NCBI RefSeq assembly: GCF_001458335.1
Contig: NZ_CYTO01000019.1
Span: 25,677-64,997 of the forward strand
Direction: 5' to 3'
Source: Cognatishimia activa
GTDB taxonomy: Bacteria > Pseudomonadota > Alphaproteobacteria > Rhodobacterales > Rhodobacteraceae
Length of the DNA stretch: 39,321 nt
Shown: piece by piece, positions 1-8,743 of the stretch
Layout: each line of letters begins with the position of its first letter
Position numbering within the stretch: the stretch's first letter is position 1
Translations under genes and position numbers: made by a program
The notes under the pieces: generated by a model
Databases searched by the model: none
What the model saw: the letters and a program-made list of their open reading frames with translations, nothing else
What the model was told of the DNA's origin: nothing

Positions 1-454
1 TCCCGCCTGTCGGCAAATCATCCGGACCGACGCCCGGCAAAACTTTGTCGATCTGACTGCCATAGCCAAAGAAGCCTGGTGTATTAAGATCTTGGCTTCC
101 TGACCGGGACCGTTCTGACTGATTGCGCAGCTGAGCGTTGTCCTGGATATTGATGACGACGGTCAAGATGTCACCGACATTTTGCGCCCGCTGGTCATCA
201 AAGAAACTGCTGGTGCCTCGGCTCCATAAACTGGACGCTTCTGCGCGTTTCGGGCGGCGGTTCGGTTCCGTGCGGGGCAGGGGTACGCTGACCCTGTTCA
301 CTTCGGGAACCAATTGCGGGTCCATTTCGCTGAATTGCGGATTACGAGTTTCTTTATAGTTCTGAGTGCAGCCAGAGACTGCCAGCGCTCCCACTAACAT
401 GAGGAGTCCGAGAATCCGTTTGCTCTTGCGGTATTTTGCATGAGTTTGGGTCAA
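1..454 (-). CDS. flgH: FlgH, flagellar L-ring lipoprotein (3' end outside window)
   Basis: Outer-membrane L-ring subunit that forms the bushing for the rod with FlgI. About 151 codons are visible; the C-terminal part lies beyond the left edge. The N-terminus has a basic stretch (KYRKSKR), a hydrophobic segment and a lipobox (AVSGC), so it is a lipoprotein. The family motif SLWSRGTSSFFDDQRAQNVGDI is recognisable in pieces (SLWSRG, FFDDQRA, VGDIL). I choose a TTG start at 454: GGAGG lies at 462-466, seven bases upstream, and the TTG overlaps the flgA stop (TTGA). The first in-frame ATG (398-400) would leave a signal peptide without its basic n-region. Last visible gene of the minus-strand flgF-flgG-flgA-flgH operon. 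The family call is firm; the start codon is likely but inferred. Confidence 0.9.
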   Translation of the reverse strand, partial: MTQTHAKYRKSKRILGLLMLVGALAVSGCTQNYKETRNPQFSEMDPQLVPEVNRVSVPLPRTEPNRRPKRAEASSLWSRGTSSFFDDQRAQNVGDILTVVINIQDNAQLRNQSERSRSGSQDLNTPGFFGYGSQIDKVLPGVGPDDLPTGG

Positions 455-1119
455 AACTGTGCCTCCACAACGCCGTCGGCGGTTGCGACGGCGGTAATTG
501 TTTTGTTACTGGCGAGGTTCACGACACGCACTTCTTGGCCTAGATGCGCATCGCCAATGGCTTTGCCTTTTGCGGTCAGGGCAAGAGGGCCGTATTTGAG
601 CTCAATCGTCACCCGTTCGCCACGTGCCACGACAATTGGCGGGATCACCGATTGGCGATGTACAGGACGTCCAGGGGCAAGCAGGCGACGCACTTGCATG
701 CCATTGAGATCGTCGAAATCCGTGATCGCAAAAGCGTGGACCCTTGCCCATGGCATGTCGACCAGTTCGATGTCGTGTTCTGTCAGGATTTCCTCGGGCA
801 TAACGCGCCGGTTCACGACTGGAACCGGGACGCTTAGGATCGCCAGCCCCTGAATCCGGCGAAGGTCGCCTCTTTCTGTCACAAGATTGGCGATGAATTG
901 GCCCGTGCCTTGATCGATCCAGAATTCTTTGATGAACTCGCCTTCTTCCGGCGTGCCTTGCGCAAACCGAATGTTGAAGCTGCCGTTCATTGGCATGGCT
1001 GGGCCGAATTCTTGTTCGGCACGTTCTGTCACCAGCTCGCTCGTCGGCACCGCCGCCGCCGCAAGGGGCAACAGTGATAGCGCCGCTGCGCCAATGAGGT
1101 TATGAACCCAGGCCCTCAT
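451..1119 (-). CDS. flgA: FlgA, P-ring assembly chaperone
   Basis: Periplasmic chaperone needed for FlgI polymerisation into the P ring. 222 aa: an N-terminal signal peptide (about residues 1-22, ending in a run of alanines), then a divergent N-terminal half and a C-terminal SAF/FlgA-type domain containing VMPEEILTEHDIEL, LLAPGRPVHRQSV and GEEV-like stretches near LGQEVRVVNLASNKTI. The C-terminus VVEAQF is typical of the family. It starts three bases after the flgG stop and overlaps flgH by four bases, so it is translationally linked in the operon. No good Shine-Dalgarno sequence is visible before the ATG, which fits coupling to flgG. Family assignment is from recognised motifs and context. 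Confidence 0.9.
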   Translation of the reverse strand: MRAWVHNLIGAAALSLLPLAAAAVPTSELVTERAEQEFGPAMPMNGSFNIRFAQGTPEEGEFIKEFWIDQGTGQFIANLVTERGDLRRIQGLAILSVPVPVVNRRVMPEEILTEHDIELVDMPWARVHAFAITDFDDLNGMQVRRLLAPGRPVHRQSVIPPIVVARGERVTIELKYGPLALTAKGKAIGDAHLGQEVRVVNLASNKTITAVATADGVVEAQF

Positions 1120-1122
1120 GGA

Positions 1123-1908
1123 TTAACGGATCTGGTTAGCGGTCTGCAGCATCTGATCGGCGGTTTCGATGGACTTAGAGTTCATCTCATAGGCCCGCTG
1201 CGCCTGGATCAGGTCGGTGATCTGCTGGATGATATTGACGTTAGAGTTCTCAAGGCTGCCCTGTCTGATCACGCCAACTCCGGCGTCACCGGGTGACGCG
1301 GTTGTGGCTTCGCCTGAGGCGCTGGTTTCTTCGAGCAGGTTGTTCCCGATGGGCTTAAGGCCGGCGTCGTTAAGGAACGTCGCGAGGGTTAGCTGACCAA
1401 GCTCTGTTGGGGTGTTTTCATTCTCTAAAAAGGCGGAAACCACCCCTTGTGCACTAACCGTGACCTGACGTGTGCCATCTGGAATGGTGATGCCCGGATC
1501 AATTTCATAGCCGTCTAGCGTGACGAGTGTGCCTTCAGCAGACAAGTTGAAGTTGCCCGCGCGGGAATAGGCAAGTGAACCATCTGGGCGGTTCACAACA
1601 AAGTAGCCGCGGCCTTCGATCGCCATATCCAATGGGTTTTCCGTTTGGATAAGCCCACCTTGCGTGTTCAGCCGAACCATGCCTGCGCCTTGAACACCGA
1701 GACCCACATTCAGGCCGACTGGACGAGCGGTTCCCTCTGTCGAGGTCAACGCGCCTTCTTCGATCATGGTTTGATAAATCAAATCCTGAAACGCTGCGCG
1801 GCCGGATTTAAAGCCGGTGGTGTTGGCGTTCGCGATGTTGTTGGCGATGACGTCAACATTGGTTTGTTGCGCCAGCATACCCGTGGCTGCAATGCCTAAA
1901 GCTTTCAT
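1123..1908 (-). CDS. flgG: FlgG, distal rod protein
   Basis: Subunit of the distal rod that transmits torque through the periplasm. 261 aa, the normal length for FlgG. The N-terminus has the axial-protein signature (ANNIANANTTGFKSGRA, residues about 22-38), and the C-terminus the matching helix (NIIQQITDLIQAQRAYEMNS, then IETADQMLQTANQI) which packs in the D0 core. The central part has the IEGRGYFVV and YSRAGNFNL strands of the hook-basal-body family. The ATG at 1908 is preceded by GGAGCAG a few bases upstream. It lies between flgF (48-bp gap) and flgA (3-bp gap). Distinguished from FlgF by its length, its stronger FlgG-type ends and its position. Confidence 0.96.
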   Translation of the reverse strand: MKALGIAATGMLAQQTNVDVIANNIANANTTGFKSGRAAFQDLIYQTMIEEGALTSTEGTARPVGLNVGLGVQGAGMVRLNTQGGLIQTENPLDMAIEGRGYFVVNRPDGSLAYSRAGNFNLSAEGTLVTLDGYEIDPGITIPDGTRQVTVSAQGVVSAFLENENTPTELGQLTLATFLNDAGLKPIGNNLLEETSASGEATTASPGDAGVGVIRQGSLENSNVNIIQQITDLIQAQRAYEMNSKSIETADQMLQTANQIR

Positions 1909-1956
1909 AGCTTCTGCTCCTGCTCGTTATCGTGACCGCGCGGATGCGCGATCAGA

Positions 1957-2694
1957 TCAAAGGACCCGACCCAGCCTTTCGATGGCTTGTTTGGTCAAAT
2001 CATTCTCATCTCTCATCAATTGGACTGCGCGTTCGTATGCGCGCTGGATGTCCATCAGGTTGATCATCTCGACCACGGGCTGAACGTTGCTTTGTTCAAT
2101 GTAGCCCTGCGAGATGGTCCCATTTTCTGTCTGTTCTGCCTGTGTCCCGCCTGCGAGGAACAACCCATTGCCAATGGGTTCAAGAAGGCTTGGATTATCG
2201 ACACTAAATAGGCCTATTCGGCCAACTGTGCCGCCGTCGCGATCGGTGATTGTGCCATCATTTGCGATCGTGACCTGAGTTCCAGTCTCTGCTGGGATGG
2301 TGATGGCCGCACCACTGATATCCACGACCGGAGAGCCGCCCATCGTCACCAACTGGCCGTCGGTGTTCAGCGTCAAACGTCCGTCACGCCCATAGGCTGT
2401 TTCACCGCCGGGGGCTTCATAGCCAAAAAAGAACTCGCCGTTGACCGCTACATCTAGTGGGTTGCCCGTTGGCACAAATGTGCCTTGGCTCATGTCCACA
2501 TAGATGCCTTTGTCTTGGACATAGTTCACCGCTTGGGTGTCATCACCGGAATTCGTAGGGTCGACCGCTTCCAGCAAGGGCTGCGATGCTTTGAACCCTG
2601 CGGTCGAGGCGTTGGCCATATTGTGAGCCGCAAGGTCAAGGCTCCGCTCCAGCGCGGTGGCCAATGACAGGGATACGTAATTGGTTGTGCCCAT
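1957..2694 (-). CDS. flgF: FlgF, proximal rod protein
   Basis: Proximal rod component of the flagellar basal body. 245 aa; first gene of the minus-strand operon, so its upstream region (2695-2855) should carry the operon promoter. The N-terminal axial motif is degenerate compared with FlgG (AAHNMANASTAGFKASQPL), as usual for FlgF. The middle contains VAVNGEFFFGYE and AYGRDGRLTLN, and the C-terminus has SNVQPVVEMINLMDIQRAYERA. The ATG at 2694 has AAGGTCGC upstream as a plausible ribosome site. The call as FlgF rather than a second FlgG rests on the diverged N-terminal motif and the conserved flgF-flgG order. Confidence 0.94.
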   Translation of the reverse strand: MGTTNYVSLSLATALERSLDLAAHNMANASTAGFKASQPLLEAVDPTNSGDDTQAVNYVQDKGIYVDMSQGTFVPTGNPLDVAVNGEFFFGYEAPGGETAYGRDGRLTLNTDGQLVTMGGSPVVDISGAAITIPAETGTQVTIANDGTITDRDGGTVGRIGLFSVDNPSLLEPIGNGLFLAGGTQAEQTENGTISQGYIEQSNVQPVVEMINLMDIQRAYERAVQLMRDENDLTKQAIERLGRVL

Positions 2695-2855
2695 AGCTGC
2701 GACCTTGTGAAGATTCTGTTCTTAGCCGTTTTGAAGAGGTCCAAGAACAAATCCGATGAATACAACTAACCTTGGTTGTTGCTTGTTAAACTATCCATCA
2801 ATATAAAGATTAAAACAAGATGTATTTGCAAAAACGCAAGGATAGTTAAGAATTC
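2695..2855. promoter_or_regulatory. Divergent promoter region, flgF operon / TPR-protein gene
   Basis: This 161-bp AT-rich spacer separates two divergent flagellar transcription units. It contains CCTTGGTT at 2770-2777 and CAAGGATAGTT at 2837-2847; both motifs recur in the ftcR-flgI spacer. Three TTAA half-sites (2786, 2810, 2846) are present but none is paired at the 7-bp spacing of a full CtrA box. No canonical sigma-70 or sigma-54 promoter could be assigned with confidence. Function as a promoter region is inferred from gene orientation. Confidence 0.5.
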
Positions 2856-4685
2856 ATGAAAGCACTCTGGCGCGGGTTTTTGCTTGGCTTGATGGGGTCT
2901 GTCTCTGGCATGGCCCTTCATGCGGCGTCTGCGCCAAAGGAAGAGGCGCCTGCGCCAGCCCCGAAGATTGAAAAGAAAGAAGAAATTCTCTCTCCGCGCA
3001 CCGGAGTTCAGACGCTTTTTGACTTGGATCTACGGCGTTGGCCGGAAGAACGGTTTTATGAAAACCTGACCGCACAGATTGACGCTTTGTCCAAGACGCA
3101 CGGGGTTGAAGGCAAGTCGGTGCTCATGGATATCGCTGAAATCTACATGGGTCAGATGATGATCTATGAGGCGGGCGATGTGTTGGCGTCTTTTGAGGGG
3201 ATTGAGCCGGAACTTGAGACACGGCTGATGGCTTTGCGCCATGCCCACTCGCTGTTGGATGGGTATTCTGTTGAAGACTTTGCCTCTTCTCCGCTTGCGG
3301 CAAACACGCGGGTAGATCGGGCGTTTTGGGCCGCATTGCAGGCGATTGCGTCGGGGGACCCCGTGCTGTTGTCCGAAAATCTAGAACCGGGACTCTTGGG
3401 GTTGATGCATCAAACGCGGCCCGTTGCGCATACAATTTTACCGGTCCTGACAGAGGCAATGATCGAAGTTGGCGCTGAAGTGCATGCGCAACAGGCTTTG
3501 CGCTTGTTGAATGAGTTTCCAGATCTGGCGGACGGTCCTGCCGGATATTTTCTACGCGGTCGCGCGCATCAAATGCGGCGCAACCAATCTTCTGCGTTGG
3601 CGGCCTATTTTGAGGCGTCGAAAGGGTGGGATCGCTACGCTGCCCGCGCGCGACTGGCGCTGAGTGAAATGGCGCTGCAAGATGGTGGACGCGGCGCCTT
3701 GTTGGCGGCGCGTGATGTATTGGAGCATGGCAAAGACGCTTGGAAGGGCGATTTTTTAGAAATTCAGCTGATGCAAACCCTTGCGGAAGTGTTGGTGAAA
3801 AACGAAGCGGATGTCGAAGCTTTGAAAACCTACGGCACGATCATGCTTCGGTTCCCGGGAACTCCGGCGGCTGAAGATGCAGAGATACATGCGTCAGAAG
3901 AGCTGGAGATTGTATATGGGGCCGGGGAGAAGGGGGAGATCCCTTTAGCCCATTGGCTGTCGGTTCACTATCAATTGGTGCCGTCTTTCCGCTACTACGA
4001 AGCGTTTCCTGACTATGTAGAGCGCGTGGGGGATCATCTCTTTGAAAGCGGCGGCACAAGCATGGCTGCCACCGAATATCAGCGCGCGCTTGATCTGCTG
4101 CGGGATCAAAGAATCAATTACCCGGATCAGGCAGACCTAGAGCAAGAATTCGCCGTGCGCTTGAAGAAAGTGAACGCGCTTGAGGCTGGTGGGCAACTTG
4201 AAGAAGCGCGCGCATTGCTGGCTTCTTTGGAAATTCCTGCCGATCAGAAAAAACGTGAAACTGTCAATAAAATGCGGGCAAGTGTTTACGCAAAGCTTGG
4301 TGACAACGAAGCCTTGTTGCGCACCCATGTTCAAACGCCGACACCGGGCAATTTGCGCGGCTTGGCGCAGGCCCTTTGGGCTAAGAAAGACTGGCCTGGC
4401 GCTATCACCTTCTATGAGCGGCTTTGGGATGAATATCCCGGGTTTTTTGATGCAGATGACGCAACATATTTGCTGATTGCCGCGCATCGCAGCGAGCGGC
4501 GCGATGTGACAGAACGTTTGCTTGCGGTCTTCCCAAATCTGACCCAATCAGAGGGTTGGATGAACTTAGCAAAAAGTTTTGAGAGCGATCCGCCGCCGGT
4601 TTTTCCTTTGACCCGAGGGGCTGCGGATTCACGTATCGATCGACTACAGCGTTCTTTAGAGAACTTGGGTCAGTCGGACATCTAA
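2856..4685 (+). CDS. Exported TPR-like repeat protein of flagellar locus, function unknown
   Basis: 609 aa, not a named flagellar component that I recognise. Residues 1-24 form a signal peptide (basic start, GFLLGLMGSVSGMALHA). A Pro/Ala/Lys/Glu-rich linker (about 25-45) follows, then a helical body with many TPR/SEL-like helix pairs, for example LEEARALLASLEIPADQKK, WPGAITFYERLWDEYPGF and AATEYQRALDLLRDQR. This suggests a periplasmic scaffold. It sits between the flgF operon and flgE and is transcribed towards flgE across a 146-bp spacer. The start is the first ATG after AAGGA at 2838, a rather long spacing of 13 bases. Possible roles, all inferred, are stator or basal-body assembly in the periplasm. 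It is too long and has no recognisable MotB/PGN-binding motif to call it MotB. Confidence 0.7.
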   Translation: MKALWRGFLLGLMGSVSGMALHAASAPKEEAPAPAPKIEKKEEILSPRTGVQTLFDLDLRRWPEERFYENLTAQIDALSKTHGVEGKSVLMDIAEIYMGQMMIYEAGDVLASFEGIEPELETRLMALRHAHSLLDGYSVEDFASSPLAANTRVDRAFWAALQAIASGDPVLLSENLEPGLLGLMHQTRPVAHTILPVLTEAMIEVGAEVHAQQALRLLNEFPDLADGPAGYFLRGRAHQMRRNQSSALAAYFEASKGWDRYAARARLALSEMALQDGGRGALLAARDVLEHGKDAWKGDFLEIQLMQTLAEVLVKNEADVEALKTYGTIMLRFPGTPAAEDAEIHASEELEIVYGAGEKGEIPLAHWLSVHYQLVPSFRYYEAFPDYVERVGDHLFESGGTSMAATEYQRALDLLRDQRINYPDQADLEQEFAVRLKKVNALEAGGQLEEARALLASLEIPADQKKRETVNKMRASVYAKLGDNEALLRTHVQTPTPGNLRGLAQALWAKKDWPGAITFYERLWDEYPGFFDADDATYLLIAAHRSERRDVTERLLAVFPNLTQSEGWMNLAKSFESDPPPVFPLTRGAADSRIDRLQRSLENLGQSDI

Positions 4686-4831
4686 TAGGCTATTCTTTGT
4701 GTTTGATGAATAACAAAGGATAAAAGTACCTCTCTTTTTGAGATTTAATGAATTCTTTAACTCTCCTTAAAATTTATTCATGTATTGAATAATTAAGAAG
4801 ACAACCAAGAATAAACTTCTGAGGCGCAAAA
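4686..4831 (+). promoter_or_regulatory. Spacer upstream of flgE with four TTAA half-sites
   Basis: 146-bp AT-rich spacer. TTAA occurs four times between 4744 and 4795, with gaps of 8 and 6 bases between the first three, close to but not equal to the 7-bp spacing of a CtrA box. AAGGATA is at 4716-4722. No terminator for the upstream gene is visible. Taken as the likely flgEKL promoter region on position alone. Confidence 0.4.
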
Positions 4832-6133
4832 ATGTCTATTTCGAGTGCATTGCAAACAGGAGTCAGCGGGCTCCAGGCAAACTCCACCGCTGTCGGCGGC
4901 ATCTCTGAGAACATCGCCAACGCCAATACGGTTGGCTATCGTCGCGGTTTTGCACAGATGGTGACGACGACTGCAGGTGGCGGGACCAATAACGGCGTAT
5001 TGTCCGTTGTTGCAGAGCAAGGAATGGACATTAACCGCGCTGGTGGTTTGATTTCCACCACATCCGCGACGGATCTCGCGATTGGCGGCAACGGTTTCTT
5101 TGTGGTTTCAGTAAACCCGAATGAAACGGTGCAGACCAACTACCACCTGACACGTGCTGGATCATTCTTGCCGGACCAAGATGGTAATCTGCGCAATGCG
5201 GCCGGGTTCTATCTGTCGGGTTTTCCTTACGATGCGAATGGTGATTTGGGCACGGTGGACCGAAGCTCTTTTGGATCTATGGAGACCGTGAATGTGGGCA
5301 ATGTCACATTGTCCGCCGCACAGACCACGGAGATGTCTGTCGTGGGCAATCTACCGGCCCAAGACACCGGCTTGGCGACGCCGGGCGCGCCTTTTGAAAC
5401 GTCATCGGAATTCTTTACCGGTCTTGGGGAATCCCAACGGATTTCCTTTAGCTGGCAGCCAACCAGCACTGCGAACCAATGGGACGTGAGCCTGTCTGAC
5501 CAAGACGGCAACGCTTTGGGAACGGTGACGGTCGACTTTAATGACTCCGGTAGTTTGTCAGGCTCGCCTTCTGGTTATTCCGGTGTCACATCTAGCGCGG
5601 TCGCGCCTGCTGCATTTGCCTTTGATACGGCAACAGGGCAGGCCACCATCACCTTGAACAACGGGACGACGCCGCAGACTATTCAGGTCGATTTGGGCGA
5701 ACCGGGAACCTTCTCTGGCATCACGCAATTCGCGGGGGACTTTTCGCAATCCTTTGAGCGGGACGGCTCAAGTGTTGGTCAGCTGATCCGCACCGAAATT
5801 GACGAAGCAGGGACATTGTTCGGTGTTTTCGACAATGGCATGCGACGTCCGCTCTACCAGATCCCTGTTGCAGTCGTGGACAACCCGAATGGGCTGATCG
5901 AAGAAAAAGGCAACGCCTATAGCCTCGCTGCTGAAACGGGTGCCTTCTTTGCGCTGGTCGCAAATTCCGGTTCAACAGGGTCGATTAATTCATCCGCATT
6001 GGAAGGATCCAACGTAGATATCGCGCAGGAAATGACGGATCTCATCCGGGTACAGCGGGCCTTCTCGGTCAACGCTCGAGTGATCACCACTGCGGATGAC
6101 ATGTTGGACGAAACCACGCGATTGAAACGGTAA
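4832..6133 (+). CDS. flgE: FlgE, flagellar hook protein
   Basis: Structural subunit of the hook (universal joint). 433 aa, in the normal range. N-terminus: ALQTGVSGLQANSTAV followed by SENIANANTVGYRRG, the classic axial-protein D0 motif. The middle has DLAIGGNGFFVVS, TRAGSFLPDQDGNL and a long surface domain rich in T/S/G. C-terminus: LEGSNVDIAQEMTDLIRVQR then ARVITTADDMLDETTRL. The ATG at 4832 follows GAGGCGC. It begins the flgE-flgK-flgL unit, separated from flgK by only 25 bases. Confidence 0.95.
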   Translation: MSISSALQTGVSGLQANSTAVGGISENIANANTVGYRRGFAQMVTTTAGGGTNNGVLSVVAEQGMDINRAGGLISTTSATDLAIGGNGFFVVSVNPNETVQTNYHLTRAGSFLPDQDGNLRNAAGFYLSGFPYDANGDLGTVDRSSFGSMETVNVGNVTLSAAQTTEMSVVGNLPAQDTGLATPGAPFETSSEFFTGLGESQRISFSWQPTSTANQWDVSLSDQDGNALGTVTVDFNDSGSLSGSPSGYSGVTSSAVAPAAFAFDTATGQATITLNNGTTPQTIQVDLGEPGTFSGITQFAGDFSQSFERDGSSVGQLIRTEIDEAGTLFGVFDNGMRRPLYQIPVAVVDNPNGLIEEKGNAYSLAAETGAFFALVANSGSTGSINSSALEGSNVDIAQEMTDLIRVQRAFSVNARVITTADDMLDETTRLKR

Positions 6134-6158
6134 TTGGTCTGGATAGAGGGCTAATTAA

Positions 6159-7577
6159 ATGAGCCTGAGTGGTGCTCTAAATACAGCTGCGTCAGGGCTC
6201 CGCGTTCACCAAACACTTTCGCAGGTGACCGCGGGCAACGTCGCCAACGCGATGACCGAAGGGTATTCGCGACGCAGTGTTGCGTTGACCAGCACTGCGT
6301 TGGGAACGGGCGGAGTTCTTGTCTCTGAGGTCCGCCGTGAGGTGGATGCTGCGCTGGTTCGTATGTCGCGCGCTGAAACTGCACGTATGTCGGAACAGCA
6401 GGCGATCCATGAAGGGTTGCGCGATTATACGCTTTTTTTGGGGCAGCCCGGCGATGGCGTTTCTCCCGGTGAGAAATTCGGCGCGTTTAGTGCCTCTTTG
6501 ACGACTCTTGTGAACATGCCTGCGTCGACAGCTGCACAGCAAGGTGTGATCTTTGCAGCAGAGGATCTTGCAGGCACCATACGCAATGCAAGTGACCGGC
6601 TGGCGAGTTTGCGCGCCGACGTGGACATGGAAATCCGTTACGAAGTCTCGGACCTCAATGACAAACTGTATCAGTTGAGAGACTTGAACCTCCGTCTCCG
6701 GGATTTTGAACCCGGTACTCTGGAGGCCGCGTCCTACAGTGATCAAGTTGACGGACTATTGGACGAGGTGGCGAGCATTACCGACATCCGCATCAGCCGC
6801 ACCGTCGATGGGGCTGTGAATATCTATACGACCGGTGGAGCCGCATTGTTGGAAGGGGATCAGGTTCAGGATGTGACCTATAACCCCGGCGACGGCACGC
6901 TGTTTGCTGGAACGCAAGAAGTCACTCCCGGTGTTGCGGGTGTGCGCGGAATGGAAGCCGGAAGCCTGGTTGGTTTTGTGACGCTGAAGCGCGAAATCAT
7001 ACCTGAGTTCCAGCTGCAGCTCGATGAATATGCGCGTGGCTTGATTCAAGCCTTTGAAGGCGCTGATGCTTCGTTGGCCGTTGGTCAGGCGGGCCTGTTT
7101 ACGGACAACGGGTTTACTTATGACGCTGCGAATTTGGAAGGGTTGGCATCGCGGTTGCGCGTCAACGATGCGGTGGACTCTGGCGTTGGAGGATCGGCGC
7201 ATCTGATCCGTGATGGTCTCGGCGCGACATCGGAGGGTCTGGCGTCAGATACCACTCAGATTCAGGCCTTTATTGACTCGTTGCACGTGGCGATGAACGC
7301 CGATCCGAACACGGGGATTGGTGCGACGATCACCTTGGCAGATTATGGTTCAGAGTTGGTGACCGCTCAGGGCACGCGCACCTCTCGTGCAGAACAAAGC
7401 TTTAATGCGGCGCGCTCAGCCGCCGAGGTGGTTCAGGCGTCTCGTAAAAATGTCGAAGGCGTGAATATCGACGAAGAGATGCAAAACCTCATGCTGATCG
7501 AGCAGAGCTATGCCGCGAATTCTAAAATTCTGACGGCGGTTTCTGAGATGCTCGACGAGTTGATTGCGGCAGTCTAG
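6159..7577 (+). CDS. flgK: FlgK, hook-filament junction protein 1
   Basis: First of the two junction proteins joining hook and filament. 472 aa. The N-terminus (GALNTAASGLRVHQ, then AGNVANAMTEGYSRRSV) and the C-terminus (GVNIDEEMQNLMLIEQSYAA followed by SKILTAVSEMLDELI) are the FlgK signatures. The central helical part includes a long coiled region around residues 120-200. An AGAGGG ribosome site lies before the ATG. It is exported by the flagellar type III system, and its chaperone is probably FlgN (11120-11605). Twelve bases separate it from flgL. Confidence 0.95.
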   Translation: MSLSGALNTAASGLRVHQTLSQVTAGNVANAMTEGYSRRSVALTSTALGTGGVLVSEVRREVDAALVRMSRAETARMSEQQAIHEGLRDYTLFLGQPGDGVSPGEKFGAFSASLTTLVNMPASTAAQQGVIFAAEDLAGTIRNASDRLASLRADVDMEIRYEVSDLNDKLYQLRDLNLRLRDFEPGTLEAASYSDQVDGLLDEVASITDIRISRTVDGAVNIYTTGGAALLEGDQVQDVTYNPGDGTLFAGTQEVTPGVAGVRGMEAGSLVGFVTLKREIIPEFQLQLDEYARGLIQAFEGADASLAVGQAGLFTDNGFTYDAANLEGLASRLRVNDAVDSGVGGSAHLIRDGLGATSEGLASDTTQIQAFIDSLHVAMNADPNTGIGATITLADYGSELVTAQGTRTSRAEQSFNAARSAAEVVQASRKNVEGVNIDEEMQNLMLIEQSYAANSKILTAVSEMLDELIAAV

Positions 7578-7589
7578 GGAGGGGTTGAG

Positions 7590-8672
7590 ATGAGTTGGCT
7601 ATCCACGCGCATGTCGTCTTATCAAATGAATTACTTCCTCAAGGGGAGTGTGTCTCAGGCGTCCCTCGCATTGCAGCGCGCGGGGCAGGAACTGTCCACC
7701 GGCCGGCGCGCAGATATGTTTGGCGATCTTGGGCCCCGTGCGGGTGTCGCGATCACAATGCGCGCGCGCGAAGAAAACACCCAGTCCTATATCGAAGCCA
7801 ATAAAGTCCTAGAGAACAAGCTCGAGGCGATGCTAAGTGCGATCGAAACGGTCCGGGGACCGGTCGAAGATGTGCTGCAGGCCGCCATTGTGAATAAAGA
7901 ATCCAAGAGTCTTGGCGCGGCAGCGATTCAGGCGCAGGCGCGCGCGGCGCTCGAGACGGTTATCGGAACGCTCAACATCAGCTTTAACAACGAGTTTTTG
8001 TTCTCGGGAACCACGAGTAACGCACCGGCACTGAACCGTTGGGACAGTGCAGATGCTGACACGGGGTTGTCACCGGAAGATGTGATCGCCGCAGTCTTAG
8101 GGTCAGGGCCCACATCCACCGCGGATGTGACGACAATGATGGCCGAGATCGATCAGATCTTTGATGGCACTCATTCCAATGCGAATTATCACTTCGAGGC
8201 GTCGTTCTATAACGGAACGCCCGAATTGGATGGCGGCGGTGTTCCAAACAATCGGATCGCAGGTCGTTTGGATCAGGATCAAGAGCTTGTGTACGGTGTC
8301 CAAGCAAATGACCAGGGCTTTCGCGATGTGATCAAGGGCTTGGCGGTTTTGGCGGCCGTGGACATTCAAGACATTGCTGATGAAGACACATACAGAGACT
8401 GGATGGATGCCGCTGTGAACACACTGTCTGATGGGCAGCAAGGGGTTCTGGCGGCGTCGGCGAACCTAGGATTTAACCAGCAGGTGGTAGAGAATGCCAA
8501 GCTGCGACTAGAGGATATTTCCATCGTTCAGCGTAAGCAGATCACGACTTATGAGAATATTGATCCCTACGAAGTGGCAACGCGTATGAGCAGTTTGGAA
8601 ACGCAATTGCAAGCGAGCTACAGCGTCTCTTCCCGACTGTCCAACCTCAGTATTTTAGATTGGTATCGTTAG
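7590..8672 (+). CDS. flgL: FlgL, hook-filament junction protein 3
   Basis: Second junction protein, related to flagellin. 360 aa. The N-terminal flagellin-like helix (FLKGSVSQASLALQRAGQELSTGRRADM) and the C-terminal helix (VATRMSSLETQLQASYSVSSRLSNLSILDW) form the D0/D1 core. FlgL rather than flagellin is favoured by the gene order after flgK, the length and the divergent ends. A GGGAGGGG ribosome site lies just before the ATG. Transcription ends at the hairpin at 8690-8728. Confidence 0.93.
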   Translation: MSWLSTRMSSYQMNYFLKGSVSQASLALQRAGQELSTGRRADMFGDLGPRAGVAITMRAREENTQSYIEANKVLENKLEAMLSAIETVRGPVEDVLQAAIVNKESKSLGAAAIQAQARAALETVIGTLNISFNNEFLFSGTTSNAPALNRWDSADADTGLSPEDVIAAVLGSGPTSTADVTTMMAEIDQIFDGTHSNANYHFEASFYNGTPELDGGGVPNNRIAGRLDQDQELVYGVQANDQGFRDVIKGLAVLAAVDIQDIADEDTYRDWMDAAVNTLSDGQQGVLAASANLGFNQQVVENAKLRLEDISIVQRKQITTYENIDPYEVATRMSSLETQLQASYSVSSRLSNLSILDWYR

Positions 8673-8689
8673 GTTTTTGAAGTCATAAC

Positions 8690-8728
8690 AAAAAAAGCCG
8701 CGAACTTTTTGAAGTTCGCGGCGTTTTT
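8690..8728. terminator. Bidirectional intrinsic terminator between flgL and ftcR
   Basis: A perfect 11-bp stem (8697-8707 with 8712-8722) and a TTTG loop are preceded by an A run and followed by a T run. The structure can therefore stop transcription of the convergent flgL (plus) and ftcR (minus) genes. Confidence 0.88.
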
Positions 8729-8743
8729 GTTTTAGGCTCTAAC

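Noticed and set aside
4716-4722. AAGGATA upstream of flgE as a third copy of the CAAGGATAGTT motif
   Set aside because: Only seven bases match, which is expected by chance in AT-rich spacers.
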